Under the pieces are notes generated by a model. The model searched no databases. It was given only the letters and a program-made list of their open reading frames with translations, and was not told the DNA's origin. A stretch of DNA of 38,067 nt from assembly GCA_016185145.1 (NCBI GenBank), contig JACPOB010000114.1:95096-133162 (forward strand), written 5' to 3'. The stretch comes from Rhodospirillales bacterium (GTDB taxonomy: Bacteria; Pseudomonadota; Alphaproteobacteria; Reyranellales; Reyranellaceae). Made by a program: the position numbers and the translations under genes. Below, one piece after another: positions 7,494 to 15,835 of the stretch (positions are counted from its first letter, which is position 1; each line of letters starts with the position of its first letter).

Positions 7494-8054
7494 ATGCCCC
7501 GCGTCAGCGAAATCGAAGAAGACGGCGGCGATCCGATCCTGAAGGCGAGTTTCGAGAGGCAGCGCGAGATCTACGGCGGCCTGCTCAATCCCGCCAAGGT
7601 GATGGCGCATTGCCCGCCGATCCTGCGCGCCGCCGCCATCCTCGGCCAGTCGATCGAGCAGTCGGGACTGCTGCCCAAGGCGTTGCTGCCGCTGGTCTAT
7701 GTCCGCGTCGCCACCATCAACGGCTGCCCGTTTTGAATTGACATCAATTCCGCCCGTGCGGTGGAAAATGAAGGCGGCGCCGAGAAGCTGGGCGAGGTTC
7801 TGGCCTGGCGCGACAGCAAGCTGTTCTCGCCCATGGAGCGGGCGGCCCTGGAATATGCCGAGCGCATCACCACGACCGGCCAGAAGGTCGACGACGCGCT
7901 GTTCGCCGAGCTGAAGAAGCACTTCAGCGAAGGGCAGATCGTCGAGCTGACGGCGGCCATCGCCATGGAGAACTTCCGCTCGAAGTTCAATCCGCCGCTC
8001 GGCATCGAGGCGCAGGGCTTCTGCATGGTGCCTAAAAGGTCGGCGGCCGACTGA
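7494..8054 (+). CDS. AhpD/carboxymuconolactone decarboxylase-like protein, probable selenoprotein (CxxU)
   Basis: The frame runs 186 codons from ATG 7494 (AGGAG eight bases upstream) to TGA 8052-8054, with one in-frame TGA at 7734-7736 (codon 81). Before it stands VATINGCPF and after it IDINSARAVENEGG. In Cys-containing family members this block is CxxCIDIN, so the TGA sits exactly on the second redox cysteine. In AhpD-type proteins that residue is the nucleophile. The 105 codons after the TGA stay open in the same phase and carry normal family sequence (the FSPMERAALEYAERI helix region). A bacterial SECIS-like hairpin begins seven bases after the TGA. I read this as CxxU selenocysteine insertion, giving a thiol/selenol peroxidase-type or disulfide-handling enzyme. 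The alternative is a nonsense mutation making an 80-residue truncation. Confidence 0.8.
7744..7771 (+). promoter_or_regulatory. Candidate bacterial SECIS element
   Basis: In the RNA, U12-C18 after the UGA (bases 7748-7754) pair with 7760-7766 as a seven-pair stem that includes one G-U. The stem closes a five-base loop CGUGC at 7755-7759. Three more pairs (7744-7746 with 7769-7771) extend it across a small internal loop. The loop begins 18 bases past the UGA and has G as its second base. As I recall the bacterial SECIS consensus, it wants a loop G in the first two positions and a UGA-loop distance of about 16-37. A competing hairpin at 7735-7750 has its loop too close to the UGA. Confidence 0.7.
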
Positions 8055-8065
8055 ATTTTTGTTGG

Positions 8066-8207
8066 GGCGCGTCACCGCGTGGCGCGTCTTCTCATGCTTT
8101 TCCGGACCGCGCGCTTCCAGCGCGCTCATGGGAGCGCATTCGCATGCGCGTCTGAGCGCGCAAGATGCGCGCGGTCCGGAAGAACATGAGCGCCACGGCG
8201 TGGCGCC
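8066..8207. repeat. Large nested palindrome downstream of the selenoprotein gene
   Basis: Outer arms ttccggaccgcgcgc (8100-8114) and gcgcgcggtccggaa (8167-8181) are perfect inverted repeats. An outward extension through ctcatg/catgag carries two mismatches. Inside are two more perfect hairpins: gcgcgctca (8120-8128) with 8153-8161, and gcgcat (8134-8139) with 8144-8149. The element could fold as one long cruciform and may act as a bidirectional transcription stop. It differs in sequence from the five ~112-bp palindromes elsewhere in the window. Confidence 0.65.
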
Positions 8208-8250
8208 CTCCCGGCGATGAGCGGGGTGCGGACGCGCGTTTCGGTGTAGA

Positions 8251-8985
8251 ATGGTCGTCATGGCCCGAGAAGAGGCGATGGCGACCCCAGGCTACGACTA
8301 TGACAAAGACATCCCGGCGGGCTTCTATGACGAGATCCATCAGCGCAAGGCGGGCGTACGGTTCTTCTGGCACGACCTGAAGTTCCGCGCGGTCGCCAAC
8401 CGCCTGGAGGGCGCCGGCAAGGTGCTGGATGTCGGCTGCGGGCCCGGCACCTTCATCGGCAACTACCTGGACGGCGTCGAGTGCCTGGGCATCGATTTCA
8501 GCGCCCCGCAGGTCGACTACGCGAACCGGCGGTACGGCACGGCCGAGCATCGCTTCTCGACCGAGCGCCTCGCCGGGCTCGGCGAGCGCTTCGACGCCAT
8601 CACCATGATCGAGCTTCTGGAGCATCTGCCACCGGCCGCCGCCCGCCGCCTGCTGGCCGAGGCGCGCGGGCTGCTGTCGCCCACGGGCCGCCTGGTCGTG
8701 ACGACCCCCAACTATCGGTCGCTGTGGCCGCTGATCGAGTGGGGCGTGAACCGCATCTCGCGCGTCGGCTACGAGCAGCAGCACATCAACAAGTACGAGC
8801 GAGGCCGCCTCGCCGCCGAACTCGCCCAGGCCGGATACGCCAGGGTCGAGGTCGGCACGGCGGTCGGCCTCGCACCCTTCGCCGCCGCCTTCGGCCGGCA
8901 TCCGGCGCAATGGCTCGACGCCGTAGAGCGAAGTGTCGGTCACCTCGGCTGCGGCAACCTGCTGGTCGCGGTCGCCCGGCCATGA
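8251..8985 (+). CDS. Class I SAM-dependent methyltransferase
   Basis: This protein of ~244 residues has the SAM-binding motif I VLDVGCGPGTF at residues 58-68, motif II-like GIDFSAP, and a motif IV/post I region ITMIELLEHL typical of the UbiG/type 11 family. ATGs at 8260 and 8278 are in-frame alternatives; none has a convincing ribosome site at ideal spacing. The stop overlaps the start of the next gene (ATGA at 8982-8985), so it is coupled to the glycosyltransferase. In that context it probably methylates a sugar or lipid-linked intermediate rather than ubiquinone, but this is inferred from the neighbours. Confidence 0.85.
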   Translation: MVVMAREEAMATPGYDYDKDIPAGFYDEIHQRKAGVRFFWHDLKFRAVANRLEGAGKVLDVGCGPGTFIGNYLDGVECLGIDFSAPQVDYANRRYGTAEHRFSTERLAGLGERFDAITMIELLEHLPPAAARRLLAEARGLLSPTGRLVVTTPNYRSLWPLIEWGVNRISRVGYEQQHINKYERGRLAAELAQAGYARVEVGTAVGLAPFAAAFGRHPAQWLDAVERSVGHLGCGNLLVAVARP

Positions 8986-10085
8986 CGATGCCGCAGGTTT
9001 CGATCGTCGTGCCGACCTACAACGAGGCGGCCAACATCCCGATGATCTATGACGGCCTCGCCCAGGCGCTGGCCGGCCGCGCGTGGGAGCTCGTGGTCGT
9101 CGATGACGATTCGCCCGACGGCACGGCCGACGCGGTGCGCGAGCTGGGGCGTCGGCATGGCAATGTCAGGTGCATCCAGCGTGTCCAGGCACGCGGGCTC
9201 GCCTCGGCCGTCCACTGGGGCGTGCAGGCGGCCCACGGCGAGGCGGTCGTCGTCATGGACGGCGACCTGCAGCACGAGCCCGCGCTGATCCCGAAGATGC
9301 TCGATGCCCTGCAGGCCGGGCACGACATCGTCTCGGGCTCGCGCTTCCTCGAGGGCGCTGCGGAGAAGGGCCTGTCGCGGCGTCGCCGCCGACTGTCGGA
9401 CTATGGCAACCGGCTGACGAATTACTTCCTCGGCACGGCGCTCAGCGATCCCCTGACAGGCTTCTTCGCCACATCGCGCCGGCTGTTCCTCGAGTCCATC
9501 CCGCTGATGCAGGCCGACGGCTTCAAGATCTTCTTCGACCTAGTCTATCACAATCGCCGCGTGACGATCCGCGAGCTGCCCTTCGAGTTCCAGAGCCGTC
9601 GCCACGGTGAATCGAAGTTTCAGCTCTACGTGCTGTGGCTGCTGGCCTGCGACATCGCCTCGAAGCTCTCCCGCGGCATGCTGCCGCCGCGGCTGATCAG
9701 CTTCGTCGGCGTCGGGCTGATCGGCTCGATCTTCCATTTCGCCGTCCTCTACGCCAGCATGGATCTCGGCGCCGTGTTCTGGCTCGCGCAGGCGATCGCC
9801 ACGGTCGTCGCGATGGTCTTCAACTTCACCATCAACAACGTCCTGACCTACTCGGACGACCGGCTGCGCGGGGCCGCCTTCTACAAGGGCCTGCTGCTCT
9901 ACAGCCTGATCGCCTCGGTCGGCATCGTGGCCAACGTCAGCACCGCCCAGATCGCCTACATGCGCCTGCACGGGCACACCTTCATCGCCGCCACGACCGG
10001 GCTGGTCATCGACGTCATCTGGCGGTTCGTGGTGTCGAACCGCCTGATCTGGGGCGGTTCGTCCATCCTGAGGAAGGCGCACTAG
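8982..10085 (+). CDS. GT2 glycosyltransferase with C-terminal GtrA-like membrane domain
   Basis: This 367-residue protein has two parts. Residues ~5-235 are a DPM1/GtrB-like GT2 domain (SIVVPTYNEAANIP, then VVDDDSPDG at 39-47 and the VMDGDLQHEP metal/nucleotide site at 91-100), expected to load a hexose from a nucleotide sugar onto polyprenyl phosphate. Residues ~238-360 are a four-helix GtrA domain (SFVGVGLIGSIFHF, then FNFTINNVLTYS), a likely flippase for that lipid-linked sugar. The ATG at 8982 overlaps the upstream stop, and ATG 8988 is also possible. The downstream gene starts inside its stop. The fused enzyme-flippase layout is known in bacteria. Confidence 0.9.
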   Translation: MTMPQVSIVVPTYNEAANIPMIYDGLAQALAGRAWELVVVDDDSPDGTADAVRELGRRHGNVRCIQRVQARGLASAVHWGVQAAHGEAVVVMDGDLQHEPALIPKMLDALQAGHDIVSGSRFLEGAAEKGLSRRRRRLSDYGNRLTNYFLGTALSDPLTGFFATSRRLFLESIPLMQADGFKIFFDLVYHNRRVTIRELPFEFQSRRHGESKFQLYVLWLLACDIASKLSRGMLPPRLISFVGVGLIGSIFHFAVLYASMDLGAVFWLAQAIATVVAMVFNFTINNVLTYSDDRLRGAAFYKGLLLYSLIASVGIVANVSTAQIAYMRLHGHTFIAATTGLVIDVIWRFVVSNRLIWGGSSILRKAH

Positions 10086-12364
10086 TGCCGCCAGGAATCG
10101 CGCAACGACTGCAATGGGCCCTGCAGGGGCCCGCGAGCAACCTCTACCTGTGCGGCGCCATATCGCTCGTTGCGGCCGCCCTGCTGATCGTCGAGGCCGT
10201 CGTCTTTCCGGCGAAGGCAACGTTCATCCTCCTGGCGGCGCCGACGATCATTGCGGCGCTGGTCCTCGTCTATCTCGTCGCCCGGGCCGGAATCCTGCGC
10301 GTCGACGATGCGATCGGCCATTTCGCTGCGGGAGTCGGGCTTGCGATCCGTCCCGGCGGCACGCCCAGCGTCTTCGCCGTGGTGCTCTATTGCGCCGGCG
10401 TCGTCGGAGCCTTCGGCGGCTATGCCTGGCTGGCGTTGACCAAGACGGGCATCACGCGCGACGACGTGGTCGTGGTGTGGAGCCTGCTCGACAAGCGCCA
10501 GCCGGTTTTCTTCTACCTGGTCGTCGTGGCCCTGGTCCTGTTCCACAGGGCGATGGTCTGCCTGTTCTTCGCGCCGAGCTACGGATGGCGCGAGGCGCCG
10601 GGGACGCCGAGGCGTTCGTGGCTGGCGCGCCTGGTCGGCGCCGTCGTCGTGGCGGTCGTCGCCTATTGCTGGTTCGGCGTCGAGGTCTTGCGCGACGTCG
10701 TTCCCGCCGGCGAGGCGGCGCTGGCGAAATTCTACGAGTATCACTCGCTCGTGCATCTTGGGGCGTTGGAGCAGATCCGCCTCGGGGCGACGCCCTATGT
10801 CGAGGCGCAGACGCAATACGGGCTCGGCAACCAGCTGCTGGCGTATCTCCTCACCAAGGCGTTCGGCTTCAGCAATCATGGCTTCTATGCCGGCGTCCTG
10901 CTGGTCGACGTCGTCTGCATCGTCGCTTTCTTCGTCATCGTGCAGCAGGTCCTGGGGCTGGGCTGGTCGTTGGCCGGCCTGTTGGGATGGGTGCTGTGGC
11001 CGAGCCCCGCGACCGTTCTCGACCTCGCGAGCTGGGCGGTGCTGACGCGCTGGTTCGCCGTGCCGATCGTGGCCCTGTTGATGGCGCGCCTGCTGCTGGC
11101 TGCTGGGCCGCACGCCGGGTCATGGATCGCGCCGGTCGGCGCCGGCCTGATCTGGGGCGTCGGCGGATTCATGAGCCAGGAGAATCTCTCCGGCGGCCTG
11201 CTGGTGCTGATCTTCTCTCTCGCCCTCTATGGCCCGGTGTGCAGCCGGTCCCTGGCGGGCCTGGCGCGGTTCAGCGGCATCTTCCTCGCAAGCGGCGCGA
11301 CGGCGTTCGTGTTGCTGATCGCAGGCACGATCGGCGTCGGCCATACGCTCGACGTCGTGCGCCGCATCAGTGCGCAGTCGGCCCTGGTGATGGCCGGCGT
11401 GTCCAATTCGGTATGGTCGGACAACGTCGGGCTGACGCTGACCCTCGAGATCGTCTACGGCTGGTGGGAGGATTCGCTCAAGACCCACGGTGACGTGCGC
11501 CCCGTCCTGCAGGTCTACGGGTTCGCTGTCCTGCTCATGGTCGTGATCGGTCTGGTGGCGGGATATCTCGGCCGCTCGTGGCGGACGGCGAGCGGGCCGC
11601 AGCGGCAGTTCGTCTGGAAGTTCGCCGGCGTGACCATCGGCGCCTACGTGCTGCATCTCTTCGCCTTGCTGCGCTCCGACCTTTCGCATTTCGCCGGGCC
11701 GTCCTATCTCCTGCCGTTGTTCCTGCTGGCGCTGCCGGTCTTCGCCTGGCGCTGCCTGAGGCCCGGCCTCGGCCGCGGACTGCTCCTTCTGCTGTCGGTT
11801 GCGCTGATCGCCGAGGCCGCGATCGTCGGCCGGTCGGAGCTCGTCCGCCACGTTCAGGCGGCGGGCGACACCTGGAAGAACTCCATGGCGGTGCGCGAGG
11901 TCTATCGTGCCCTGAGCGCCGCCAAGGGGCAGCCGCTCGACGCGGCTGCGCGCTACTCGCCGATCCCGCGCTACCAGACGGCGTTCCGCAACACGCCGTC
12001 CTTCGCCGAGCTGGAAGAGCTTGCCGGGCTGCTGCGCGACAAGCTGCAGGGACGGCCCGTCGAGCTGGTGCTGCCCGCGACGGAAGATCCGATGAACGAT
12101 CCGGAGCTGCTCTATTTCTTCGGCGGCTTCCGCTCGGTCTCGGGCATCACCTCGCCGCGCAGCCTGATCTGGACGAAGTCCGACCGCGACGCCTGGATCG
12201 CCAAGGTTCTGGGCGCGAAGAATGCCTGCGTTTTCTTCGATTCACGGGCGCTCGACAGCCCGCTGTTCCGCGCCTGGAGCGATACGACCAGGAACGGCGT
12301 CGTAAGCGACGAGCCGATCGTCGGCCGGCGCCGGTACGGCGTGCTGTCCTGCAAGGCCGGATGA
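10085..12364 (+). CDS. Large multi-spanning membrane protein, candidate GT-C-type glycosyltransferase
   Basis: This 759-residue protein starts at a GTG that shares its G with the TAG of the upstream gene and has an AGGAAGG ribosome site seven bases before it. About 14-16 hydrophobic helices occupy residues ~20-580, followed by a soluble C-terminal part of ~170 residues (RYSPIPRYQTAFRNTPSF, then ELVLPATEDPMNDPELL and FFGGFRSVSGI). The position after a GtrB-GtrA fusion matches the third gene of gtr-type cassettes, where a GT-C membrane enzyme moves the sugar from polyprenyl phosphate to a surface glycan. No DxD or ExD is confidently located in the first loop, so the activity is inferred. It converges with the thioesterase gene, one base apart. 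Confidence 0.75.
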   Translation: MPPGIAQRLQWALQGPASNLYLCGAISLVAAALLIVEAVVFPAKATFILLAAPTIIAALVLVYLVARAGILRVDDAIGHFAAGVGLAIRPGGTPSVFAVVLYCAGVVGAFGGYAWLALTKTGITRDDVVVVWSLLDKRQPVFFYLVVVALVLFHRAMVCLFFAPSYGWREAPGTPRRSWLARLVGAVVVAVVAYCWFGVEVLRDVVPAGEAALAKFYEYHSLVHLGALEQIRLGATPYVEAQTQYGLGNQLLAYLLTKAFGFSNHGFYAGVLLVDVVCIVAFFVIVQQVLGLGWSLAGLLGWVLWPSPATVLDLASWAVLTRWFAVPIVALLMARLLLAAGPHAGSWIAPVGAGLIWGVGGFMSQENLSGGLLVLIFSLALYGPVCSRSLAGLARFSGIFLASGATAFVLLIAGTIGVGHTLDVVRRISAQSALVMAGVSNSVWSDNVGLTLTLEIVYGWWEDSLKTHGDVRPVLQVYGFAVLLMVVIGLVAGYLGRSWRTASGPQRQFVWKFAGVTIGAYVLHLFALLRSDLSHFAGPSYLLPLFLLALPVFAWRCLRPGLGRGLLLLLSVALIAEAAIVGRSELVRHVQAAGDTWKNSMAVREVYRALSAAKGQPLDAAARYSPIPRYQTAFRNTPSFAELEELAGLLRDKLQGRPVELVLPATEDPMNDPELLYFFGGFRSVSGITSPRSLIWTKSDRDAWIAKVLGAKNACVFFDSRALDSPLFRAWSDTTRNGVVSDEPIVGRRRYGVLSCKAG

Positions 12365-12365
12365 C

Positions 12366-12848
12366 CTAACGCTCGAATATCAGGCACGTCGTCGTCGCGT
12401 GCACCAGAAGCCGACCGCTGGCGTCGGTCAGCCGCCCTTCGGCGGTGCCGACGCGGCGCCCCACCGCAAGCACCGTGCCTTCGGCGCGCACCGGACCGGT
12501 GGCCGGGGTGATCGGCCGCACGAAGGAAATCTTGAATTCGAGCGTCGTCGATCCGAAGCCTTTCTCGGTGGCCGACCAGACGGCGAGGCCCATGCAGCTG
12601 TCGAGCAGCGTCGCCGCGAACCCGCCGTGGACGGTGCCCGCGGGGTTCAGCAGCTCATCGGTCGGCGTGGCGGCAACGACGACCTTGCCGGGAGAGGCTT
12701 CGACGATGTCGTAGCCCAAGGTGCGGGCCATGCTGTTGAGCGGCAGCACCCCATTGACGAGCCCCTGGACGAACTCGAGCCCGCTCAGGGCGGCCTGGTC
12801 CGCGGAACTGACGACGCCGTAGCGTTTAGCTTTCGTGCTCTCGGTCAT
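12366..12848 (-). CDS. PaaI family hotdog thioesterase
   Basis: This 160-residue hotdog-fold protein has the core NPAGTVHGGFAATLLDSCMG near residues 67-86. It is the Asn/His/Gly-Gly helix of PaaI-type acyl-CoA thioesterases, with the acidic residue Asp82 in the catalytic helix. It probably hydrolyses aryl- or short acyl-CoA. The start ATG at 12848 lies in the arm of a perfect 8-bp inverted repeat (12846-12867). It follows the TTT binding protein on the same strand after 64 bases. Confidence 0.88.
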   Translation of the reverse strand: MTESTKAKRYGVVSSADQAALSGLEFVQGLVNGVLPLNSMARTLGYDIVEASPGKVVVAATPTDELLNPAGTVHGGFAATLLDSCMGLAVWSATEKGFGSTTLEFKISFVRPITPATGPVRAEGTVLAVGRRVGTAEGRLTDASGRLLVHATTTCLIFER

Positions 12849-12867
12849 GGGCTTTGCCTAGCCCATG
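12846..12867 (-). promoter_or_regulatory. Hairpin spanning the thioesterase start codon
   Basis: catgggct (12846-12853) and agcccatg (12860-12867) are perfect inverted repeats with a six-base loop. On the minus-strand RNA the start codon ATG is the last base-paired triplet, so folding could limit initiation. It could instead be a weak terminator for the upstream binding-protein gene, but it lacks a U run. Confidence 0.4.
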
Positions 12868-12912
12868 CGTGCCCGTGCGTGCTGGCGGAAAGCGGACCTG
12901 ATCAGTCCGCAC

Positions 12913-13890
12913 TCACTCCATCTCGACCTTGAGCTCCTTGAGCTTCTTGCCCCAGAAGGCGTGCTCGTCGGCGACGAACTTGGCGAACTGGGCGCGCGTG
13001 CGGTCGGGCGGCATCTCGAGGCCGTCCTTGGCGAGCGCCTGCTCCCAGCGCGGGTCCTTCATCGCCGCCTTGGTGTCGGCGGCGATCTTGTCGAGGATGG
13101 CGTCGGGTGTCTTGGCCGGCCCGAACAGGCCGTGCCAGCCGTTCACCACGACGTCGATGCCCTGCTCCTTGAGCGTCGGCACGTCGGGCAGCGACTTGAT
13201 GCGCCGATCGCCGGTCACCGCCAGCGCCCGGAGGTTGCCGGCCTTGACCTGGCCGACGGCCGGCGGCAGCGAGGAGAAGTTCATGGTGATGACGCCGCTG
13301 ATCACGTCGGCCAGCGCCGGGCCCGTGCCCTTGTACGGCACGTGCGTGATCTTGATGCCGGCCGCCTCGGCGAACAGCGCGCCCGCCAGGTGATTGTTGC
13401 CGCCGACGCCGGACGACGAGAAGGTGAGCTTGTCGGGCTCCTTCTTGGCCAGCGCCACCAGCTCGGCCGCCGTGTTGGCGGGCACCTTGGGGTTCACTGC
13501 CAGGACGTACTGGTAGTCCGTGGTCTGGCAGATCGGCGCCAGGGTGGCGAGGGTGTCGATCATGCCCTTCTGCACCCACGGATTGATGATGACGTTGGTG
13601 CCGACGGCGTAGAACAGCGTCTGGCCGTCGGGCTTGGCGGCGGCGACGACGCGCGCGCCGACGCTGCCGGCGGCGCCGCCCTTGTTGTCGACCACGATCT
13701 GCTGGCCGATCATCGGCGATTCGATGTTGGCGAGCTCGCGCGCGTTGATGTCGGCGCCGCCGCCCGCGGCATAACCGACCACGAAGGTGACCGGCCCGTT
13801 GGGCCACGCCGCCTGGGCGCGCGCCAGGCCGGGCAGGAGCAGCGCCGTCGAACCGAGGGCCACGGTGCTGCGGCGTGTAATGGTCTTCAT
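12913..13890 (-). CDS. TTT (Bug family) substrate-binding protein
   Basis: This 325-residue periplasmic protein has a twin-Arg/Ala-rich signal (MKTITRRSTVALGS, with cleavage near ARAQA). The Bug-family core reads WPNGPVTFVVGYAAGGGADI, then VVDNKGGAAGSVGA (~67-80), THVPYKGTGPAL and LRALAVTGDRR. Such proteins hand carboxylates to TctAB-type permeases, but no permease is in the window, which is common for these expanded families. The ligand is unknown. It lies upstream of the thioesterase and downstream of a TetR regulator on the same strand. Confidence 0.9.
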   Translation of the reverse strand: MKTITRRSTVALGSTALLLPGLARAQAAWPNGPVTFVVGYAAGGGADINARELANIESPMIGQQIVVDNKGGAAGSVGARVVAAAKPDGQTLFYAVGTNVIINPWVQKGMIDTLATLAPICQTTDYQYVLAVNPKVPANTAAELVALAKKEPDKLTFSSSGVGGNNHLAGALFAEAAGIKITHVPYKGTGPALADVISGVITMNFSSLPPAVGQVKAGNLRALAVTGDRRIKSLPDVPTLKEQGIDVVVNGWHGLFGPAKTPDAILDKIAADTKAAMKDPRWEQALAKDGLEMPPDRTRAQFAKFVADEHAFWGKKLKELKVEME

Positions 13891-13998
13891 CGTTTCCTCC
13901 GGGTGCCCGTCAAAGGCGAGGGTAGCAAGAGATCGTATTGCCCAATAGCATCTCCGGCAGGCGGAATGCCAATGGGAGTCGCTCGCCCTCGCCTGAGA

Positions 13999-14754
13999 TC
14001 AGGAGCGCCCGCGCCTGGTCCGGGACGCCGATTCGACGCTGTCCAGGCGGGATCTGACCTGCTCGGAAACGGCCGCGGCGAGCGCCCCCGCGATCATGTC
14101 GATCAGGTTCTCGATCGCACGAAACATGTCGAAGCCGCGGCTTTCGCGGACCTTGCGGGCCTTGATCCTTTCGAAATCCGCCAGGCTGAAAGTGATCAGC
14201 GCGATGCCGGTGAGATAGCGCTGCCGCAGCACCGCCGGCGGCAGGTGGGGCAGCGCCCGCTCGAGCTTGGCGTAAACGCGCCGGAACCCGCGCTGCGCCT
14301 CCTCGCTGGCATGCGCCGCCAGGTCGATGTCGGGGTGTATCTGGGCGGCGGCGAGAAAGCGGTTGTAATGGTTGGGCCGCGATCCGAGCAGGCCGTGCGC
14401 GAGCGGCCTCACCAGCGCCTCCACGGCGGCGCGCAGGTCGGTGCGGCCCTGCACCTCGCATTCGTCGAGATAGTCGTTGCGCAGCGCATCGACCTCCTGC
14501 ATCCGAAGCCGGATGATGGCGTCGAGCAGGGCTTCCTTCGATCCGAAGTGATAGTGCAGGGCGGAGTTGTTCTTCTGCTCCGCCTCGCGGGCGATCTCCC
14601 GCAGGGAGACACCGTCCAGCCCGCGCTCGGCATACAGCCGCTCGGCCGTCGACAGGAGAACGTCGGAACTGCTGGACGCCGCGCGCGCCTGATGGCGCGC
14701 CGCCGCCTTTGCGTCCGAGGGAGACGGGCGTCGGGTCGATCCGGATTTTGCCAT
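13999..14754 (-). CDS. TetR/AcrR family transcriptional regulator
   Basis: This 251-residue protein has an N-terminal TetR helix-turn-helix near residues 30-75 (LLSTAERLYAERGLDGVSL, then REIAREAEQKNNSALHYHFG and SKEALLDAII). The larger C-terminal helical part would hold the ligand pocket. It is divergent from the TauD dioxygenase gene with a 120-base AT-rich gap, the usual layout for a repressor of the neighbouring catabolic operon. The inducer is probably that operon's substrate or its CoA ester. Confidence 0.88.
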   Translation of the reverse strand: MAKSGSTRRPSPSDAKAAARHQARAASSSSDVLLSTAERLYAERGLDGVSLREIAREAEQKNNSALHYHFGSKEALLDAIIRLRMQEVDALRNDYLDECEVQGRTDLRAAVEALVRPLAHGLLGSRPNHYNRFLAAAQIHPDIDLAAHASEEAQRGFRRVYAKLERALPHLPPAVLRQRYLTGIALITFSLADFERIKARKVRESRGFDMFRAIENLIDMIAGALAAAVSEQVRSRLDSVESASRTRRGRS

Positions 14755-14818
14755 GTCCGCCGAAAGCTAGCCCGCAGAGAGGAATGAGACAAGTGACTTG
14801 GAAAATTAAGACATATGA

Positions 14819-14847
14819 TTGACTCCTTTTAAGCCAGGTGATTTATC
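14819..14847 (+). promoter_or_regulatory. Candidate promoter of the TauD operon
   Basis: A TTGACT -35 box (14819-14824) is followed 17 bases later by TTTATC (14842-14847), a weak -10 match. It lies in an AT-rich island between the divergent TetR and TauD genes. A GAGGAGG ribosome site follows at 14864-14870. No clear TetR palindrome was found. Confidence 0.35.
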
Positions 14848-14874
14848 CTCGTTCCGACGAAATGAGGAGGGACC

Positions 14875-15807
14875 GTGGACATGCCGGGAATATTGAGCAT
14901 CGAGCCTGTCTCTCCCGCGCTTGGTGCGGAGATTCACGGCGTCAATCTCGAGACCGCCGCCGCCGATGCGGCGTTGATCGCGGCGATCCGGCAGGCCTTG
15001 CTGAAGCACAAGGTGCTGTTTTTCCGCGATCAGGACATCTCCGCCGGGGCGCAGGTCGCATTCGCGCGTTCCTTCGGCGAGCTCGAGGTCCATCCCGTGC
15101 TGCGCCATCACCCGGAGCACGCCGAGCTCGTCATGCTCGATCGCGGAAGCCACCGCCCGGCCAACGAGAACATCTTCCACGCCGACACGACGTGGCGCGA
15201 GCAGCCGTCGATGGCCTCGATCCTGCGCTGCATCGAATGTCCGCCCGTGGGCGGCGACACGATCTGGTCGAACATGGTGCTCGCATACGAGCGGCTGCCC
15301 GACCGCGTGAAGGCGGTGTGCGAAGGCCTCTATGCCATGCACGACATCGCGCACTCGTTCGGCGGCGACTACTCGCCGGAGAAGCGGCGGCAGCTCGGTC
15401 GCGAGTTCCCGGCGCAGGAGCATCCCGTCGTCGCGATCCATCCCGAGACCGGCGAGAGGATCCTGTACGTCAACCAGGGCTTCACCACGCACTTCAGCAA
15501 CTACACGCAGAAGCGCGAGCGCGGGATCGGCGCGGATTTCGCGCTCGAGGCGAACAGGCTGATGAACTACCTGTTCGTCCAGGCCGCGCAGCCCGAGTTC
15601 CAGGTGAGGCTGCGCTGGAGGCCGAACACGATCGCCTTCTGGGACAATCGCGCGACGCAGCATTACGCGGTGCAGGACTACTATCCGGCCGTGCGCCGGA
15701 TGCTCCGCGCGACCGTCATCGGCGGCGGGGTGCGCGGCCTGAATGACGCGGAGGAGCCGGCGGCCGCGCCGACGCCGTCGCGACAGGCCGTCGAAGCGAT
15801 GGCCTGA
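14875..15807 (+). CDS. TauD/TfdA family 2-oxoglutarate/Fe(II) dioxygenase
   Basis: This 310-residue enzyme carries the metal motif HAD in IFHADTTW (~100-104). The distal His is in ATQHYAVQDY, and the 2-oxoglutarate-binding Arg is in RRMLRATV. It should hydroxylate a sulfonate, aryloxyacid or similar small acid using oxygen and 2-oxoglutarate. The start is GTG 14875, four bases after GAGGAGG; ATG 14881 is the alternative. It heads a + strand run with a TTT binding protein and a crotonase, so uptake, oxygenation and CoA-ester processing of one carboxylate is plausible. Confidence 0.9.
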   Translation: MDMPGILSIEPVSPALGAEIHGVNLETAAADAALIAAIRQALLKHKVLFFRDQDISAGAQVAFARSFGELEVHPVLRHHPEHAELVMLDRGSHRPANENIFHADTTWREQPSMASILRCIECPPVGGDTIWSNMVLAYERLPDRVKAVCEGLYAMHDIAHSFGGDYSPEKRRQLGREFPAQEHPVVAIHPETGERILYVNQGFTTHFSNYTQKRERGIGADFALEANRLMNYLFVQAAQPEFQVRLRWRPNTIAFWDNRATQHYAVQDYYPAVRRMLRATVIGGGVRGLNDAEEPAAAPTPSRQAVEAMA

Positions 15808-15835
15808 CTCAGACGGCCAGTCCCAGGGAGGTACA

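Noticed and set aside
5804..7741. Long + strand open frame antisense to the MFS and NTF2-like genes
   Set aside because: Highly Arg/His/Gln/Gly-rich composition typical of the antisense of GC-rich genes. The minus strand encodes coherent families.
7735..7750. Perfect hairpin gaattga-ca-tcaattc overlapping the in-frame UGA
   Set aside because: Its loop is only ~5 bases after the UGA, too close for a bacterial SECIS. The next hairpin (7744-7771) fits much better.
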